NCBI GenBank assembly: GCA_902785785.1
Contig: CADAAA010000001.1
Location: 454,291-518,290, forward strand
Source of the DNA: an uncultured Bacteroidia bacterium
Lineage (GTDB): Bacteria > Bacteroidota > Bacteroidia > Bacteroidales > UBA932
DNA length: 64,000 bases
Reading direction: 5' to 3'
The translations under genes were made by a program, and so were the position numbers. The number at the start of each line of letters is the position of its first letter. Position 1 is the first letter of the stretch. The notes under the pieces are model-generated. The model ran no database searches and had not been told where the DNA came from. It saw only the letters and a list, made by a program, of their open reading frames with translations. Below are positions 18,309-27,360 of this stretch, piece by piece.

Positions 18309-20042
18309 ATGGCCAGAGAGTGTAAATGGATAGTCATGGAGCAGGCCGATGCCGAAAAGGTATCGAGGCTCGCTACCGAAGTCGGCATCGACAGGGTGCT
18401 GGCCGAGCTTCTCGTGAAGCGCGGTGTCGAGACCTTCGAGCAGACCCGCTCTTTCTTCCGCCCCCAACTCTCCGACCTCCACGATCCCTTCCTGATGAAG
18501 GACATGGACGTTGCGGTCGAACGGCTCCGCAAGGCCATCGTCACCAAGGAGAAGATCCTCGTATACGGAGATTACGACGTCGACGGCACCACTGCGGTAT
18601 CGCTCGTTTATTCGTTCATCAAGCGTTTTACCGACCAGGTCGACTTCTATATCCCGGACCGTAATGACGAAGGATACGGAGTCTCCATCAAGGGCCTTGA
18701 CTGGGCTGCGGACAACGGTTTCACCCTGGTCATCACCCTTGACTGCGGCATCAAGGCTATCGAAAAGACGCGTTATGCGGCTTCGAGGGGCATAGATTTC
18801 ATCATCTGTGACCATCACCTTCCCGATTCGGAGCTTCCGCCCGCAGTTGCCGTGCTTGATCCCAAGCGCGAGGACTGCCATTATCCCTTCGACGACCTTT
18901 CAGGCTGCGGAGTGGGTTTCAAGCTCGTGCAGGCTTATTCGCAGCGCTACGGAGTGGCCTTCGAGACGCTGGTCCCGCTGCTGGACTACCTTGTAGTCAG
19001 CATCGCATCCGACCTCGTGTCCGTGGTGGGGGAGAACCGCGTACTGGCGCATTATGGCCTCAGGCAGCTCAATGAAGCGCCGCGCGCCGGGCTTTTGGCC
19101 ATGATCACTCTCTCCAAGCTCGAGCTAGGACACATCACCATCGATGATATAGTGTTCAAGATCGGTCCCCGCATCAATGCCGCAGGGCGCATGGAGACCG
19201 GCCGCCTCGCGGTCGAGCTCCTCACCGCCACCGGCATCGACGAGGCCATGACTATCGGAGAGAAGATAAACGAAAACAACAACGACCGCAAGAGCATCGA
19301 CCGCGAGATTACCCAGGAAGCCCTCGAGATGGTCCAGAAAGGCGAATGCCTCGCCTGGAAGAATGCCACGGTCGTATACAATCCCAAGTGGAACAAGGGC
19401 GTTGTCGGTATCGTTGCATCGAGGCTCGTTGAGGCTTTCTACAAGCCTACCATCGTGCTGACCAAGTCCAACGGTTTCGTCACCGGCTCGGCCCGCAGCA
19501 TCCAGGGCTTCGACCTGTACGAGGCCATAGAGAGCTGCGCCGACCTCCTCGAGAATTTCGGCGGCCATGTATATGCCGCCGGACTCACCCTCAAGGAGGA
19601 GAACCTCGCCGAGTTCAGCAGCCGCATCGATGCGTTCGTGGACAGCAAGATCACGGAGGATATGCTTACGCCCGTGGTTACGATCGACGCCAAGCTCGAT
19701 TTCGCGCGCATCACCCCTAAATTCTTCCGCATACTCAAGCAGTTCCAACCCTTCGGGCCGGGCAACAACAACCCCCTTTTCCTCACGGAGAACGTCTACG
19801 ACGACGGCAACGCCCGCAAGGTCGGCGCCGGGGGCGTACACGTCAAGCTTGAGCTGCTCCAGGAGTCACAGCCATATCACCAGATTCCGGCCATCGCCTT
19901 CAATATGTCAGATTTTTACGACTATATCAAGGCTGGCAATCCTTTCGATGTCTGCTATTCGATAGTAGAGAATTATTACAGGGGAAGTACCAATATCCAG
20001 CTCCGCATCAAGGACATGCACGAGCGCGAGGATATTATCTGA
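18309..20042 (+). CDS. recJ: Single-stranded-DNA-specific exonuclease RecJ
   Basis: The 577-residue 5'-3' exonuclease acts in recombination and mismatch repair. DHH-phosphoesterase motifs are in order: GDYDVDGTTA (motif I, near residue 85), DCGIKA, and CDHHLPD (motif III, near 165). The DHHA1 region (GSARSIQGFD, GGHVYAAGLT) and the C-terminal OB fold follow. The length is normal. The 3' end overlaps the convergent OMP gene by eight bases. Confidence 0.95.
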   Translation: MARECKWIVMEQADAEKVSRLATEVGIDRVLAELLVKRGVETFEQTRSFFRPQLSDLHDPFLMKDMDVAVERLRKAIVTKEKILVYGDYDVDGTTAVSLVYSFIKRFTDQVDFYIPDRNDEGYGVSIKGLDWAADNGFTLVITLDCGIKAIEKTRYAASRGIDFIICDHHLPDSELPPAVAVLDPKREDCHYPFDDLSGCGVGFKLVQAYSQRYGVAFETLVPLLDYLVVSIASDLVSVVGENRVLAHYGLRQLNEAPRAGLLAMITLSKLELGHITIDDIVFKIGPRINAAGRMETGRLAVELLTATGIDEAMTIGEKINENNNDRKSIDREITQEALEMVQKGECLAWKNATVVYNPKWNKGVVGIVASRLVEAFYKPTIVLTKSNGFVTGSARSIQGFDLYEAIESCADLLENFGGHVYAAGLTLKEENLAEFSSRIDAFVDSKITEDMLTPVVTIDAKLDFARITPKFFRILKQFQPFGPGNNNPLFLTENVYDDGNARKVGAGGVHVKLELLQESQPYHQIPAIAFNMSDFYDYIKAGNPFDVCYSIVENYYRGSTNIQLRIKDMHEREDII

Positions 20043-23010
20043 ACCTTCCGGGACCGCCTCCTCTGGGACCTCCGAAGCCTCCCGGGCCTCCGGGACCGCG
20101 TCCGCCGCCACCTCCTCCGTTGCCACCCATGCTGTTGAACCTGTAAGCCAGGGTCACCATCACGTAGCGTCCGAAGTTGTGCGTCCATCTGTTGTTCACA
20201 TAGTCGTCAGTCATGGAAGTGCTGAATCCCATGGTCTTGTTGAACAGGTCATGGACAGTGAACGAGATTTCGACGTTGTTCCTGGGACCGAACCTGAAAC
20301 CTCCGTTCAGGTCGAGGATATTGTCATTGACGGCGGCATATTCCACACCTTGCATGAAGGTCTTGGTGTAGTTACCTCCCAGATACATGATCTTGAAGAT
20401 ATTGTTGAGCTCGAATCCTGCCCTGATGGCTTCGGTAAAGTATTCGGTGCTGGATCCGGCGCTGTTCCACGAGTGGACGTAGGATCCGTTGCCGTTGATG
20501 TTGAAGCGGATGTCCCGTGAGAAATTGCTGCGGATACCCAGAGAGAGTCCGGGACGGAGGTTCTGGGTGTAGATCAGGCCGTCGTTGACGTATGACGGGG
20601 ATTTGTCCCAGCTTCCGGAAAGGCCGGTGTTGAAGATGCAGCCTATGAACTTGATAGGGAATCCGAAATTGACCGAGAGATTGGCGTTGTAGTTGTTCGC
20701 CGCGTTCTCATAGCTCGTGAATGACGCCTGCGCTGGTATCGTATAGTTGTACTTAGGCAGGTATGTGTCTTCGGTATAATACGTACGCCTGCTTACTATG
20801 GGATTCTTTCCGGCAGTGAACGAACCGTTGATGCTGAAGGTCGTAAGGTTGGAGTTGATGCCCCAGCCTCCCTGCCTGTTGTTCCCGCCCAGGGCCTGCC
20901 CGAGCAGGGCATTGCGGGCTTCCTTGCCGAGCACGGTGCTGTAGTTGAACCTGAAGGCATTGGACTTGCTCGCCTTGAGGTCGGGATTTCCGGCGGAGAC
21001 CGAATAGAGGTTGGTGTTGTCGATCCTCGGGCGCAGCTGGTCGATGGACGGTGTGTTGCTGGAAGTGGTCCAGTTGAACTGCCAGTGGTTCATCTGCGAG
21101 TTGTTACCTATCTGCAAGGAGGGAACGAAGGCATTGAAACTCCTGGAATAGATCGGTTCCTCCTCGGGGAATGCGTCGCCGCGGTTCAGCCCCGTCATCC
21201 TGTAGTCGAGATTGGCCGAGAGGATGACCTGGTCATTGTTGAAAGTGGTCCTGAACGTGGCGGAAACGGAATTGGTGTAATTGTCGTTGATCCTGTTGTA
21301 AGTGTTTACGCTGTCGATCACGCTGGCTGCAGGGTTTGTGACGTCATACGCCCATTGGACCGAATTCGACTTGTTGTTGGAATAGCCGTAGGCTATGCCG
21401 ATCGTGCTCCTTTCGCTCAACTCGTAAGCAGCGGATGCCTGTGCGTTCATGCTCTTGGACTCCGTGCCCGTGTCGATGTCGAGCACCGTGACCGTAATGG
21501 TCGAGGTGGTGGTGTCGACCTTTGTGCTGATCCCTTCGTTCTTCGAGCTGTTCAGCGAGATTGAGCCGGCCAGCCTGAACTTGTTGTTGAATCCCTTGTT
21601 GATATTGGCGCCGACATTGTACGAAATGCCGTCGGTGTTGCGGTTGGTCGACGATGATGTTCCGCGTCTTGGAAGGTCGTTCTGATAGTTGTAGTCGCTG
21701 CTGCGTGATACTGACTCATTGTCAGTGAGGGAGAGGGATGCATTGATCCTCATGTTTCCGTCAGGCAGGGCCTTCCTGCCATTCACAGAGAAGCGGTGGG
21801 TACCGTTGTCCGTCGTCGACAGCGAAGACGAAGTGTTCTTGCGGTAGAAATACTGTTCGTTGGGGAAATATATCCTTTCGCTCCTGGACTCGCTGACATT
21901 GTACCGGCTGTTATACTCATAAGAGGCGCCGATGCTTCCGAGGACGAAATTCCTGGTCTCGGGACTCATCCATCTCCTGTTGAAGCTGATTTCTGCCATC
22001 TTGGCCTTCAGGTCGGCCGAACCGCCTCCGCCCGCCGCGCGGAAAGTGTTGCCCCTGCGGCGGTTATTCTGGTTGTTGATGTTGTTCAGGTTGAACGAAC
22101 CTTCGATCTGCAGTTTCTCCGACGAGAAGTTCAGGTCTGCTCCGACCGTATAACGGAACTTATGGAAAGTGGTGTCGGTATCGTAACCTCCTCCTATCAG
22201 GAAATTGCCGTTGCTGACCATCGTAGGCTTTGTTTTGGTCTCGATATCCAGCACCCTGCGCTTGCTTTCGTTCTTGCTTATCCTGTGCCTCGGGTCCTTG
22301 TTCTCATACTCCTGGTATGACTTTATGGTCACGACCTCTTCTGCACGGAGATTGTTCAATGCAGCCATGGGCGCATCCCCGAAGAGGAGCGCTCCGTCTA
22401 TATATACGGTGCTGACGTCCTCGTTGAGCACAGTCACGCCGTTCTCTCCCACTTCCACTCCCGGCATCTGTTCAAGTATGTCGATTGCCATTTCGCCTGC
22501 ATTCAGCTTGACAGCGGCGGCGTGGAATGCGATGGTGTCCTCCTTGATGGATACGGGATTGGCTATATCCCTGACCACGGCGCCCTCGAGCATGATGTTC
22601 TCGGCATTGAGGTTCGCTATCACGCGGTTCTGTCCTGATACGAGGGTGATGGGATTGGTTTGCTCCTGATATCCGAGCATGCTGAAAGTGACCCTGGCAT
22701 TTCCCGGTTTGAGGTTCCTGATGGTGAAGGTGCCGTTGGCACCGCTCACAGCAAAGGTCGTGTCGGCTTTTTCGTTCTCCCCCCTGTCGGATATGACGAT
22801 GACGGTTACGCCTGCACCAGGCTGCTGCCCGGTGTCTTCATCGGTAAGGTAAACGTTTCCTGTGAGAATGGCCTGCTGGTTCCAGTTGCGTTGCTGGAGA
22901 GCATTCATCGCTTGGTTGCCTCCCCCGCGGTTCCCGCCCCAGTTCTGGGCGGAGGAAATGATAGAGATCGTTATCAGGGCAAAGGCAAGGAACAAGTTTT
23001 TCATGTTCAT
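20035..23010 (-). CDS. Outer-membrane beta-barrel protein with carboxypeptidase-like N-domain
   Basis: The 991-residue protein has a signal peptide (MNMKNLFLAFALITISIISSA), a carboxypeptidase-regulatory-like domain (VYLTDEDTGQQPGAGVTV, about residues 50-130), a TonB-receptor-like plug (ILEQMPGVEVGENGVTV, VYIDG) and a long barrel of alternating strands. This is the OMP_b-brl_3 type of Bacteroidota receptor. The extreme C-terminus is a Gly/Arg/Pro-rich tail (RGPGGPGGFGG) after the last strand, which is unusual because barrels normally end in an aromatic residue. The ligand is unknown. A second ATG two codons in is also possible. Confidence 0.88.
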   Translation of the reverse strand: MNMKNLFLAFALITISIISSAQNWGGNRGGGNQAMNALQQRNWNQQAILTGNVYLTDEDTGQQPGAGVTVIVISDRGENEKADTTFAVSGANGTFTIRNLKPGNARVTFSMLGYQEQTNPITLVSGQNRVIANLNAENIMLEGAVVRDIANPVSIKEDTIAFHAAAVKLNAGEMAIDILEQMPGVEVGENGVTVLNEDVSTVYIDGALLFGDAPMAALNNLRAEEVVTIKSYQEYENKDPRHRISKNESKRRVLDIETKTKPTMVSNGNFLIGGGYDTDTTFHKFRYTVGADLNFSSEKLQIEGSFNLNNINNQNNRRRGNTFRAAGGGGSADLKAKMAEISFNRRWMSPETRNFVLGSIGASYEYNSRYNVSESRSERIYFPNEQYFYRKNTSSSLSTTDNGTHRFSVNGRKALPDGNMRINASLSLTDNESVSRSSDYNYQNDLPRRGTSSSTNRNTDGISYNVGANINKGFNNKFRLAGSISLNSSKNEGISTKVDTTTSTITVTVLDIDTGTESKSMNAQASAAYELSERSTIGIAYGYSNNKSNSVQWAYDVTNPAASVIDSVNTYNRINDNYTNSVSATFRTTFNNDQVILSANLDYRMTGLNRGDAFPEEEPIYSRSFNAFVPSLQIGNNSQMNHWQFNWTTSSNTPSIDQLRPRIDNTNLYSVSAGNPDLKASKSNAFRFNYSTVLGKEARNALLGQALGGNNRQGGWGINSNLTTFSINGSFTAGKNPIVSRRTYYTEDTYLPKYNYTIPAQASFTSYENAANNYNANLSVNFGFPIKFIGCIFNTGLSGSWDKSPSYVNDGLIYTQNLRPGLSLGIRSNFSRDIRFNINGNGSYVHSWNSAGSSTEYFTEAIRAGFELNNIFKIMYLGGNYTKTFMQGVEYAAVNDNILDLNGGFRFGPRNNVEISFTVHDLFNKTMGFSTSMTDDYVNNRWTHNFGRYVMVTLAYRFNSMGGNGGGGGGRGPGGPGGFGGPRGGGPGRFR

Positions 23011-23038
23011 CTGTATGGTGGAATTACGGATTGAGGTG

Positions 23039-23046
23039 CAAATATA
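23039..23046 (-). promoter_or_regulatory. -7 box (TATATTTG) for the OMP gene
   Basis: A TAnnTTTG box on the minus strand lies 28 bases before the ATG of the barrel protein. Confidence 0.5.
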
Positions 23047-23062
23047 GTAAATAATAGGGATG

Positions 23063-23689
23063 TCACGAAATCAAGTTGGCTATGATGCCCGCCGTCTGCA
23101 TCGGCGAGATGTTGTCTATGTCAATGATATAGTCGGCCGCGGCGGTGTAGGCCGGCGTCCGCTCGGCCAGCATGGCCTCGAATCCGCCGTCCTTCAGCAG
23201 CGGCCGGTGGCTCTGGTCGCCGCCGAGGTGCAGCCGCAGCGTGTCTACGTTCGCCCTGAGGAAGAAGCACTTGCAGCGCTTCTTGATCAGCGCCGCATTC
23301 TCTGGTCTCAGTATCGTCCCTCCGCCCAGCGACAAAATAAAGCTGTTATTTGAAGGAGAATCTTGGTCCGGGTAGTTCCCTCTCGGAAACTGTGCCACCC
23401 TCGGCAACATAAGAGGGAGGGGCCCATCGTCAGATGGGAGGGGTCCTGCGGAGCAGGACGTTTCAGAGTGGGAACTACCCGGACCCAAAAGGAGTTCAGC
23501 CAGCGCTTCGGATTCGAGGTCGCGGAAAGCCTTTTCACCCTGCTCGGCGAAAATGTCGGCGATGGATCTCCCTGTTTTGTCCACGATGTACTTGTCCAGG
23601 TCGACAAGCGGCATGTCGAGCAGCACTGAAAGCTCCTTTCCGACGCTGCTCTTCCCGCAGCCCATGAAACCGGTCAGCGCAACTATCAT
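23063..23689 (-). CDS. aroK: Shikimate kinase with in-frame repeat insertion
   Basis: The 208-residue kinase phosphorylates shikimate. The P-loop GFMGCGKS is at residues 7-14, the shikimate-binding DLDKYI near 30 and FRDLESEAL near 56, then the SLGGGT motif. In ordinary shikimate kinases the FRxxE and GGG motifs are about 20 residues apart; here the gap is about 60, because residues of about 69-111 come from a structured repeat (23365-23485). The ATG at 23689, one base after the parC stop, gives the normal N-terminus. Confidence 0.92.
   Translation of the reverse strand: MIVALTGFMGCGKSSVGKELSVLLDMPLVDLDKYIVDKTGRSIADIFAEQGEKAFRDLESEALAELLLGPGSSHSETSCSAGPLPSDDGPLPLMLPRVAQFPRGNYPDQDSPSNNSFILSLGGGTILRPENAALIKKRCKCFFLRANVDTLRLHLGGDQSHRPLLKDGGFEAMLAERTPAYTAAADYIIDIDNISPMQTAGIIANLIS
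23365..23485. repeat. Cloverleaf-like palindromic element inserted in aroK (121 bp)
   Basis: The outer stem is 16 bp and perfect: GGTCCGGGTAGTTCCC (23365-23380) with its complement at 23470-23485. A second pairing GAAAC/GTTTC closes the core. Three inner hairpins follow: CCCTC/GAGGG (23398-23417), CCCATC/GATGGG (23423-23438) and GTCCTGC/GCAGGAC (23443-23459). The core sequence GTGCCACCCTCGGCA and AGGACGTTTCAG are shared with the copy at 16344-16454, while the outer stem is unrelated. Confidence 0.9.
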
Positions 23690-23690
23690 C

Positions 23691-26441
23691 CTAGAACAGG
23701 GTAAGGTCCTCGTCGTCATTGACTTCGGGAACGTTTATCTTGCTCATGTCGATGTCCGGGATATCAACCTCGTCCGGAGTGTCGATGATGTCGGACATGT
23801 CTATCTCGCCGGCGAGATTCTCCGGCTCCGCATCGGTATTCTCCTCTTCGAGGTCCTCGGGCTTGACCAGAGGCTCGGCGAATTCGACTTTCTTAAGATC
23901 CCACGAATGACACTTCTTGCCTTTCGCCGCGATACCCTTCTTGGCGATGTACTCCTCCGCATCGATGAGTTCCGGCTCCCTGTGGGCATACTTGCCTCCG
24001 AAGGTCACTTTCACCTGGGGATGCTTGTCCTCGCTGATGTCCACCAGGTAAGAGTTGCGGCCTTCCGCGATGAAGGAGACAGGGGTGTTGTCGCTCAATA
24101 CGAATGAGAAACGCTTGACATAGAATGCTTTGACCGAAGCGTCCCAGTACAGTGCCGTGTATGTCTTGTTAGGATCGAACTTCTCTATCTTCAGCACGTC
24201 GCCCTGATACTTGTTCACCAGGTCGAAGGACGTCGTGTAGAAAGTACCGTTCTTGAAGATGGCAAGGACCTTGTCGTCGGTCTCAAACTGGCCAAGGTAC
24301 TGGCCCCTTCCGTCCTCGTTGAGTTTCTGGATGTCGGCGTCGTACCAGATGTCCTTGCCGGAAATGGTGGACACGCCCTTGCTCTTGAGCTGGATGCGCT
24401 GGATTGGATTCTTGGACACGAGATTGCCGCGCGAGGTCTTGCCCTTGATCGCGAGAGTGGAGAAGTCATACTCCATCGACGACTTTTTCAGTTTGGCGCG
24501 CGGGCGAAGGTATATCCGCACCGACTCGGCCTCGCCGTTGTGGTTGGCCGTGAACCAGAGGATGGTCGAACCCGGAGCGCCGGTAGTGATGTCATACTCC
24601 TTGTCGCGCGTTACCGAAGTGATGGCGAAGCGTTTGGCATACGACACGGAGGTCTTGCCCTCCCGGTAGATCACGTTGTAGATCGTCCTCGAATCGTTCC
24701 TGTGGAATACCCCGACGTAAAGGAGGTTCTTGCCGAAAAAGGCTTTGTCCGTCACCTTGGTGATGATGTACTTGCCGTCCTTGCCGATGACGATGATCTC
24801 CGAAAGGTCGGAGCAGTCACAGATGTACTCGCCGTTGTCGTCGCGCTTGAGGCCTATGCCCACGAAGCCCTCGGCCTTGTTGGCGTAGAGCTTTGCATTG
24901 TTGTTCACAACCTTGGTGGCGGCGATGGTCTCGAAACTGGTGATCTCTGTGAGACGGGGGAAATCCTTGCCGTATTTCTTCTTCAGCCCCTTGAACCAGT
25001 CGATGGTATAGCGCGTTATGTGCGCGATCTTGTCCTTGACGTCGGCTATATCGCCTTCGATGCCGCGGATCTTCTCGTCGATGGCCTTGGTGTCGAACTT
25101 AGATATCTTGCGGACAGGCTTTTCCACGAGCTTTAGGATGTCGTCCATCACTATCTCGCGGGTCAGAAGGTCCTGATACTCCTTCATGCGGTCGAACACG
25201 TCGCCGATCTGCTCCTCCCAGCTCTTCTGGTCCTGTTCCAGGACCTTGTAGATGCGGTTTTCGAAGAAAATGCGCTCCAGGGAACTGTAATGCCATTCAT
25301 TCTCAAGCTCATCCAGCCTGATGCGGAGCTGTTGCTCCAGGATGTCGCGGGTATGGAACGTGTCGTATTCGAGGATCTCGTTCACATCCATGAACTGCGG
25401 CTTGTTGTCCTTGATCACGCAGGCGTTTGGCGAGATATTGATCTCGCAGTCGGTGAAGGCGTAGAGGGCGTCTATGGTCTTGTCGGGGGACACGTCGTTG
25501 GGCAGGTGGATGATGATTTCCACATGGTCCGTCGTCATGTCGTCGATCTTCTTGATCTTTATCTTGCCCTTGTCCTTGGCCTTGAGGATGGAATCGATGA
25601 CGATGCCGGAGGTCTTGCTGTAAGGTATCTCTGTGATGGCGATGGTGTTCTTGTCGATCTTGTCAATCTTGGCGCGTACCTTCACCACGCCGCCGCGGCG
25701 GCCTTTCTGGTACTTGGAGCAGTCGGCGTATCCGCCGGTAGGGAAGTCCGGGTAGATCTCGTAGGGCTTACCTTCGAGAATGGCTATGGAAGCATCCAGA
25801 AGCTCGTTGAAATTGTGGGGAAGGATCTTGGAGGCCATTCCGACCGCGATGCCCTCCGTGCCCTGGGCTAGGAGGAGGGGGAAGCGGACCGGCAGCTCGG
25901 TGGGCTCCTGGTTGCGTCCGTCGTAGGAAGTCATCCAGTTGGTGACCTTGGGGTCGAAGATGACCTCCTTGGCGAACTTGCTGAGGCGTGCCTCGATGTA
26001 TCGGGGAGCAGCGTTGGAGTCGCCGGTGAGGATGTTACCCCAGTTTCCCTGGCAGTCCACGGCGTAGCCTTTCTGGCCGATCTGTACGAGGGCGCCAAGG
26101 ATGGAGGCGTCTCCGTGAGGATGGTACTGCATCGCCTGTCCCACGATGTTGGCGACCTTGGTATAGGCGCCGTCATCCATCTTGTACATGGCGTGCAGCA
26201 CCCTGCGCTGCACCGGCTTGAGGCCGTCCACGATGTGGGGGACGGCCCTCTGCAGGATAACGTAGGACGAATAGTCAAGGAACCAGTCCTTGAACATCCC
26301 CGAGAGCTTGAACTTGCGGCTGTCGTTGCCGAGCAGTTTGTCGAACCTTCCCGACGGAACGGCGGACTCGTCCACCATCTCCTCTCCTTCTTCGAAGGAC
26401 TCCTGGGAGTCCATGATCTCTTCGTTGAATTCTTCGCTCAT
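23691..26441 (-). CDS. parC: DNA topoisomerase IV subunit A (ParC/GyrA family)
   Basis: The 916-residue type IIA topoisomerase subunit breaks and rejoins DNA. The active-site tyrosine is in AAPRYIEARLS (about Tyr148), preceded by the YHPHGDAS segment. A coiled-coil gate region (residues of about 380-480) is followed by the six-bladed C-terminal DNA-wrapping domain. It lacks a clear GyrA box and has an acidic C-terminal tail (EVNDDEDLTLF), as in Bacteroidales ParC. No parE is nearby in the window. The ATG at 26441 (MSEEFNEE) is preferred over an in-frame upstream codon. Confidence 0.88.
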   Translation of the reverse strand: MSEEFNEEIMDSQESFEEGEEMVDESAVPSGRFDKLLGNDSRKFKLSGMFKDWFLDYSSYVILQRAVPHIVDGLKPVQRRVLHAMYKMDDGAYTKVANIVGQAMQYHPHGDASILGALVQIGQKGYAVDCQGNWGNILTGDSNAAPRYIEARLSKFAKEVIFDPKVTNWMTSYDGRNQEPTELPVRFPLLLAQGTEGIAVGMASKILPHNFNELLDASIAILEGKPYEIYPDFPTGGYADCSKYQKGRRGGVVKVRAKIDKIDKNTIAITEIPYSKTSGIVIDSILKAKDKGKIKIKKIDDMTTDHVEIIIHLPNDVSPDKTIDALYAFTDCEINISPNACVIKDNKPQFMDVNEILEYDTFHTRDILEQQLRIRLDELENEWHYSSLERIFFENRIYKVLEQDQKSWEEQIGDVFDRMKEYQDLLTREIVMDDILKLVEKPVRKISKFDTKAIDEKIRGIEGDIADVKDKIAHITRYTIDWFKGLKKKYGKDFPRLTEITSFETIAATKVVNNNAKLYANKAEGFVGIGLKRDDNGEYICDCSDLSEIIVIGKDGKYIITKVTDKAFFGKNLLYVGVFHRNDSRTIYNVIYREGKTSVSYAKRFAITSVTRDKEYDITTGAPGSTILWFTANHNGEAESVRIYLRPRAKLKKSSMEYDFSTLAIKGKTSRGNLVSKNPIQRIQLKSKGVSTISGKDIWYDADIQKLNEDGRGQYLGQFETDDKVLAIFKNGTFYTTSFDLVNKYQGDVLKIEKFDPNKTYTALYWDASVKAFYVKRFSFVLSDNTPVSFIAEGRNSYLVDISEDKHPQVKVTFGGKYAHREPELIDAEEYIAKKGIAAKGKKCHSWDLKKVEFAEPLVKPEDLEEENTDAEPENLAGEIDMSDIIDTPDEVDIPDIDMSKINVPEVNDDEDLTLF

Positions 26442-26475
26442 AAATACCTCCGGGCGCGCTTCCACGCACCTTTTA

Positions 26476-27360
26476 TCATTCTTCGTAGCCGAAGCGGCGG
26501 AGCTCCTTTCGGCTCTCGCGCCAGTCCGGATCCACTTTCACGTACAGGGACAGGAAGACCTTCTTCTGGAAAAAGTCCTCCATGTCGATGCGGGCTTCCG
26601 TGCCCACTTTCTTGAGGGCTGCGCCCTTCTTGCCTATGATTATGCCCTTCTGCGAATCGCGCATCACATAGATGACGGCGCCGATCTCGTACCTCTCCTC
26701 GCCTTCCTTGAAAGACTCGACCTCGACTTCGCAGCAGTACGGGATCTCCTGGCTGTAGTTCAGCAGGATCTTCTCGCGGATGATCTCCTGTGCGAAGAAA
26801 CGCAGGTTGCGGTCGGTGAAAGTGTCCTTGTCATACCACGGAGGGCTGAGCGGGAGTTTCTCCACGACCTTGTCGAATATGCTTTCGAGATTGAATCTCT
26901 CCTTGGCGGAAGCCGGGATGACTTCGGCCTTGGGCAGCTGCGCATGCCAATAGTCCATCAGCTCCAGGACTTTCGGCTGGTCGCTGAGGTCGATCTTGTT
27001 GATGACCACGATGACGGGGCATTCGAGCCTCTGGAGCTTGGCTACATAATCGGCATTCTTGTCCGCAGTCTCCACGGTGTCAGTGACATACAGGATGATG
27101 TCCGCGTCGCCGATTGCGGCGTCCACGAAGTTCATCATGTTCTTCTGGAGACGGTAGTTGGGCTTCAGGATGCCGGGCGTGTCGGAATACACTATCTGGT
27201 AATCCTCCCCGTTCACGATGCCCATGATGCGGTGACGGGTGGTCTGGGCCTTGGCCGTGACGATGGAGAGCTTCTCGCCCACCATCGCATTCATCAGCGT
27301 GGACTTGCCGACGTTGGGATTACCTATGATGTTGACGAACCCGGACCTGTGGCTAGACAT
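26476..27360 (-). CDS. era: GTPase Era
   Basis: The 294-residue GTPase helps 16S rRNA maturation and small-subunit assembly. The G1 motif GNPNVGKS is at residues 13-20, G3 is SDTPGI and G4 is NKID. The C-terminal KH domain carries GIIIGKKGAALKKVG, which binds the 3' end of 16S rRNA. Its start overlaps the end of the pseudouridine synthase gene by eight bases. Confidence 0.97.
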   Translation of the reverse strand: MSSHRSGFVNIIGNPNVGKSTLMNAMVGEKLSIVTAKAQTTRHRIMGIVNGEDYQIVYSDTPGILKPNYRLQKNMMNFVDAAIGDADIILYVTDTVETADKNADYVAKLQRLECPVIVVINKIDLSDQPKVLELMDYWHAQLPKAEVIPASAKERFNLESIFDKVVEKLPLSPPWYDKDTFTDRNLRFFAQEIIREKILLNYSQEIPYCCEVEVESFKEGEERYEIGAVIYVMRDSQKGIIIGKKGAALKKVGTEARIDMEDFFQKKVFLSLYVKVDPDWRESRKELRRFGYEE

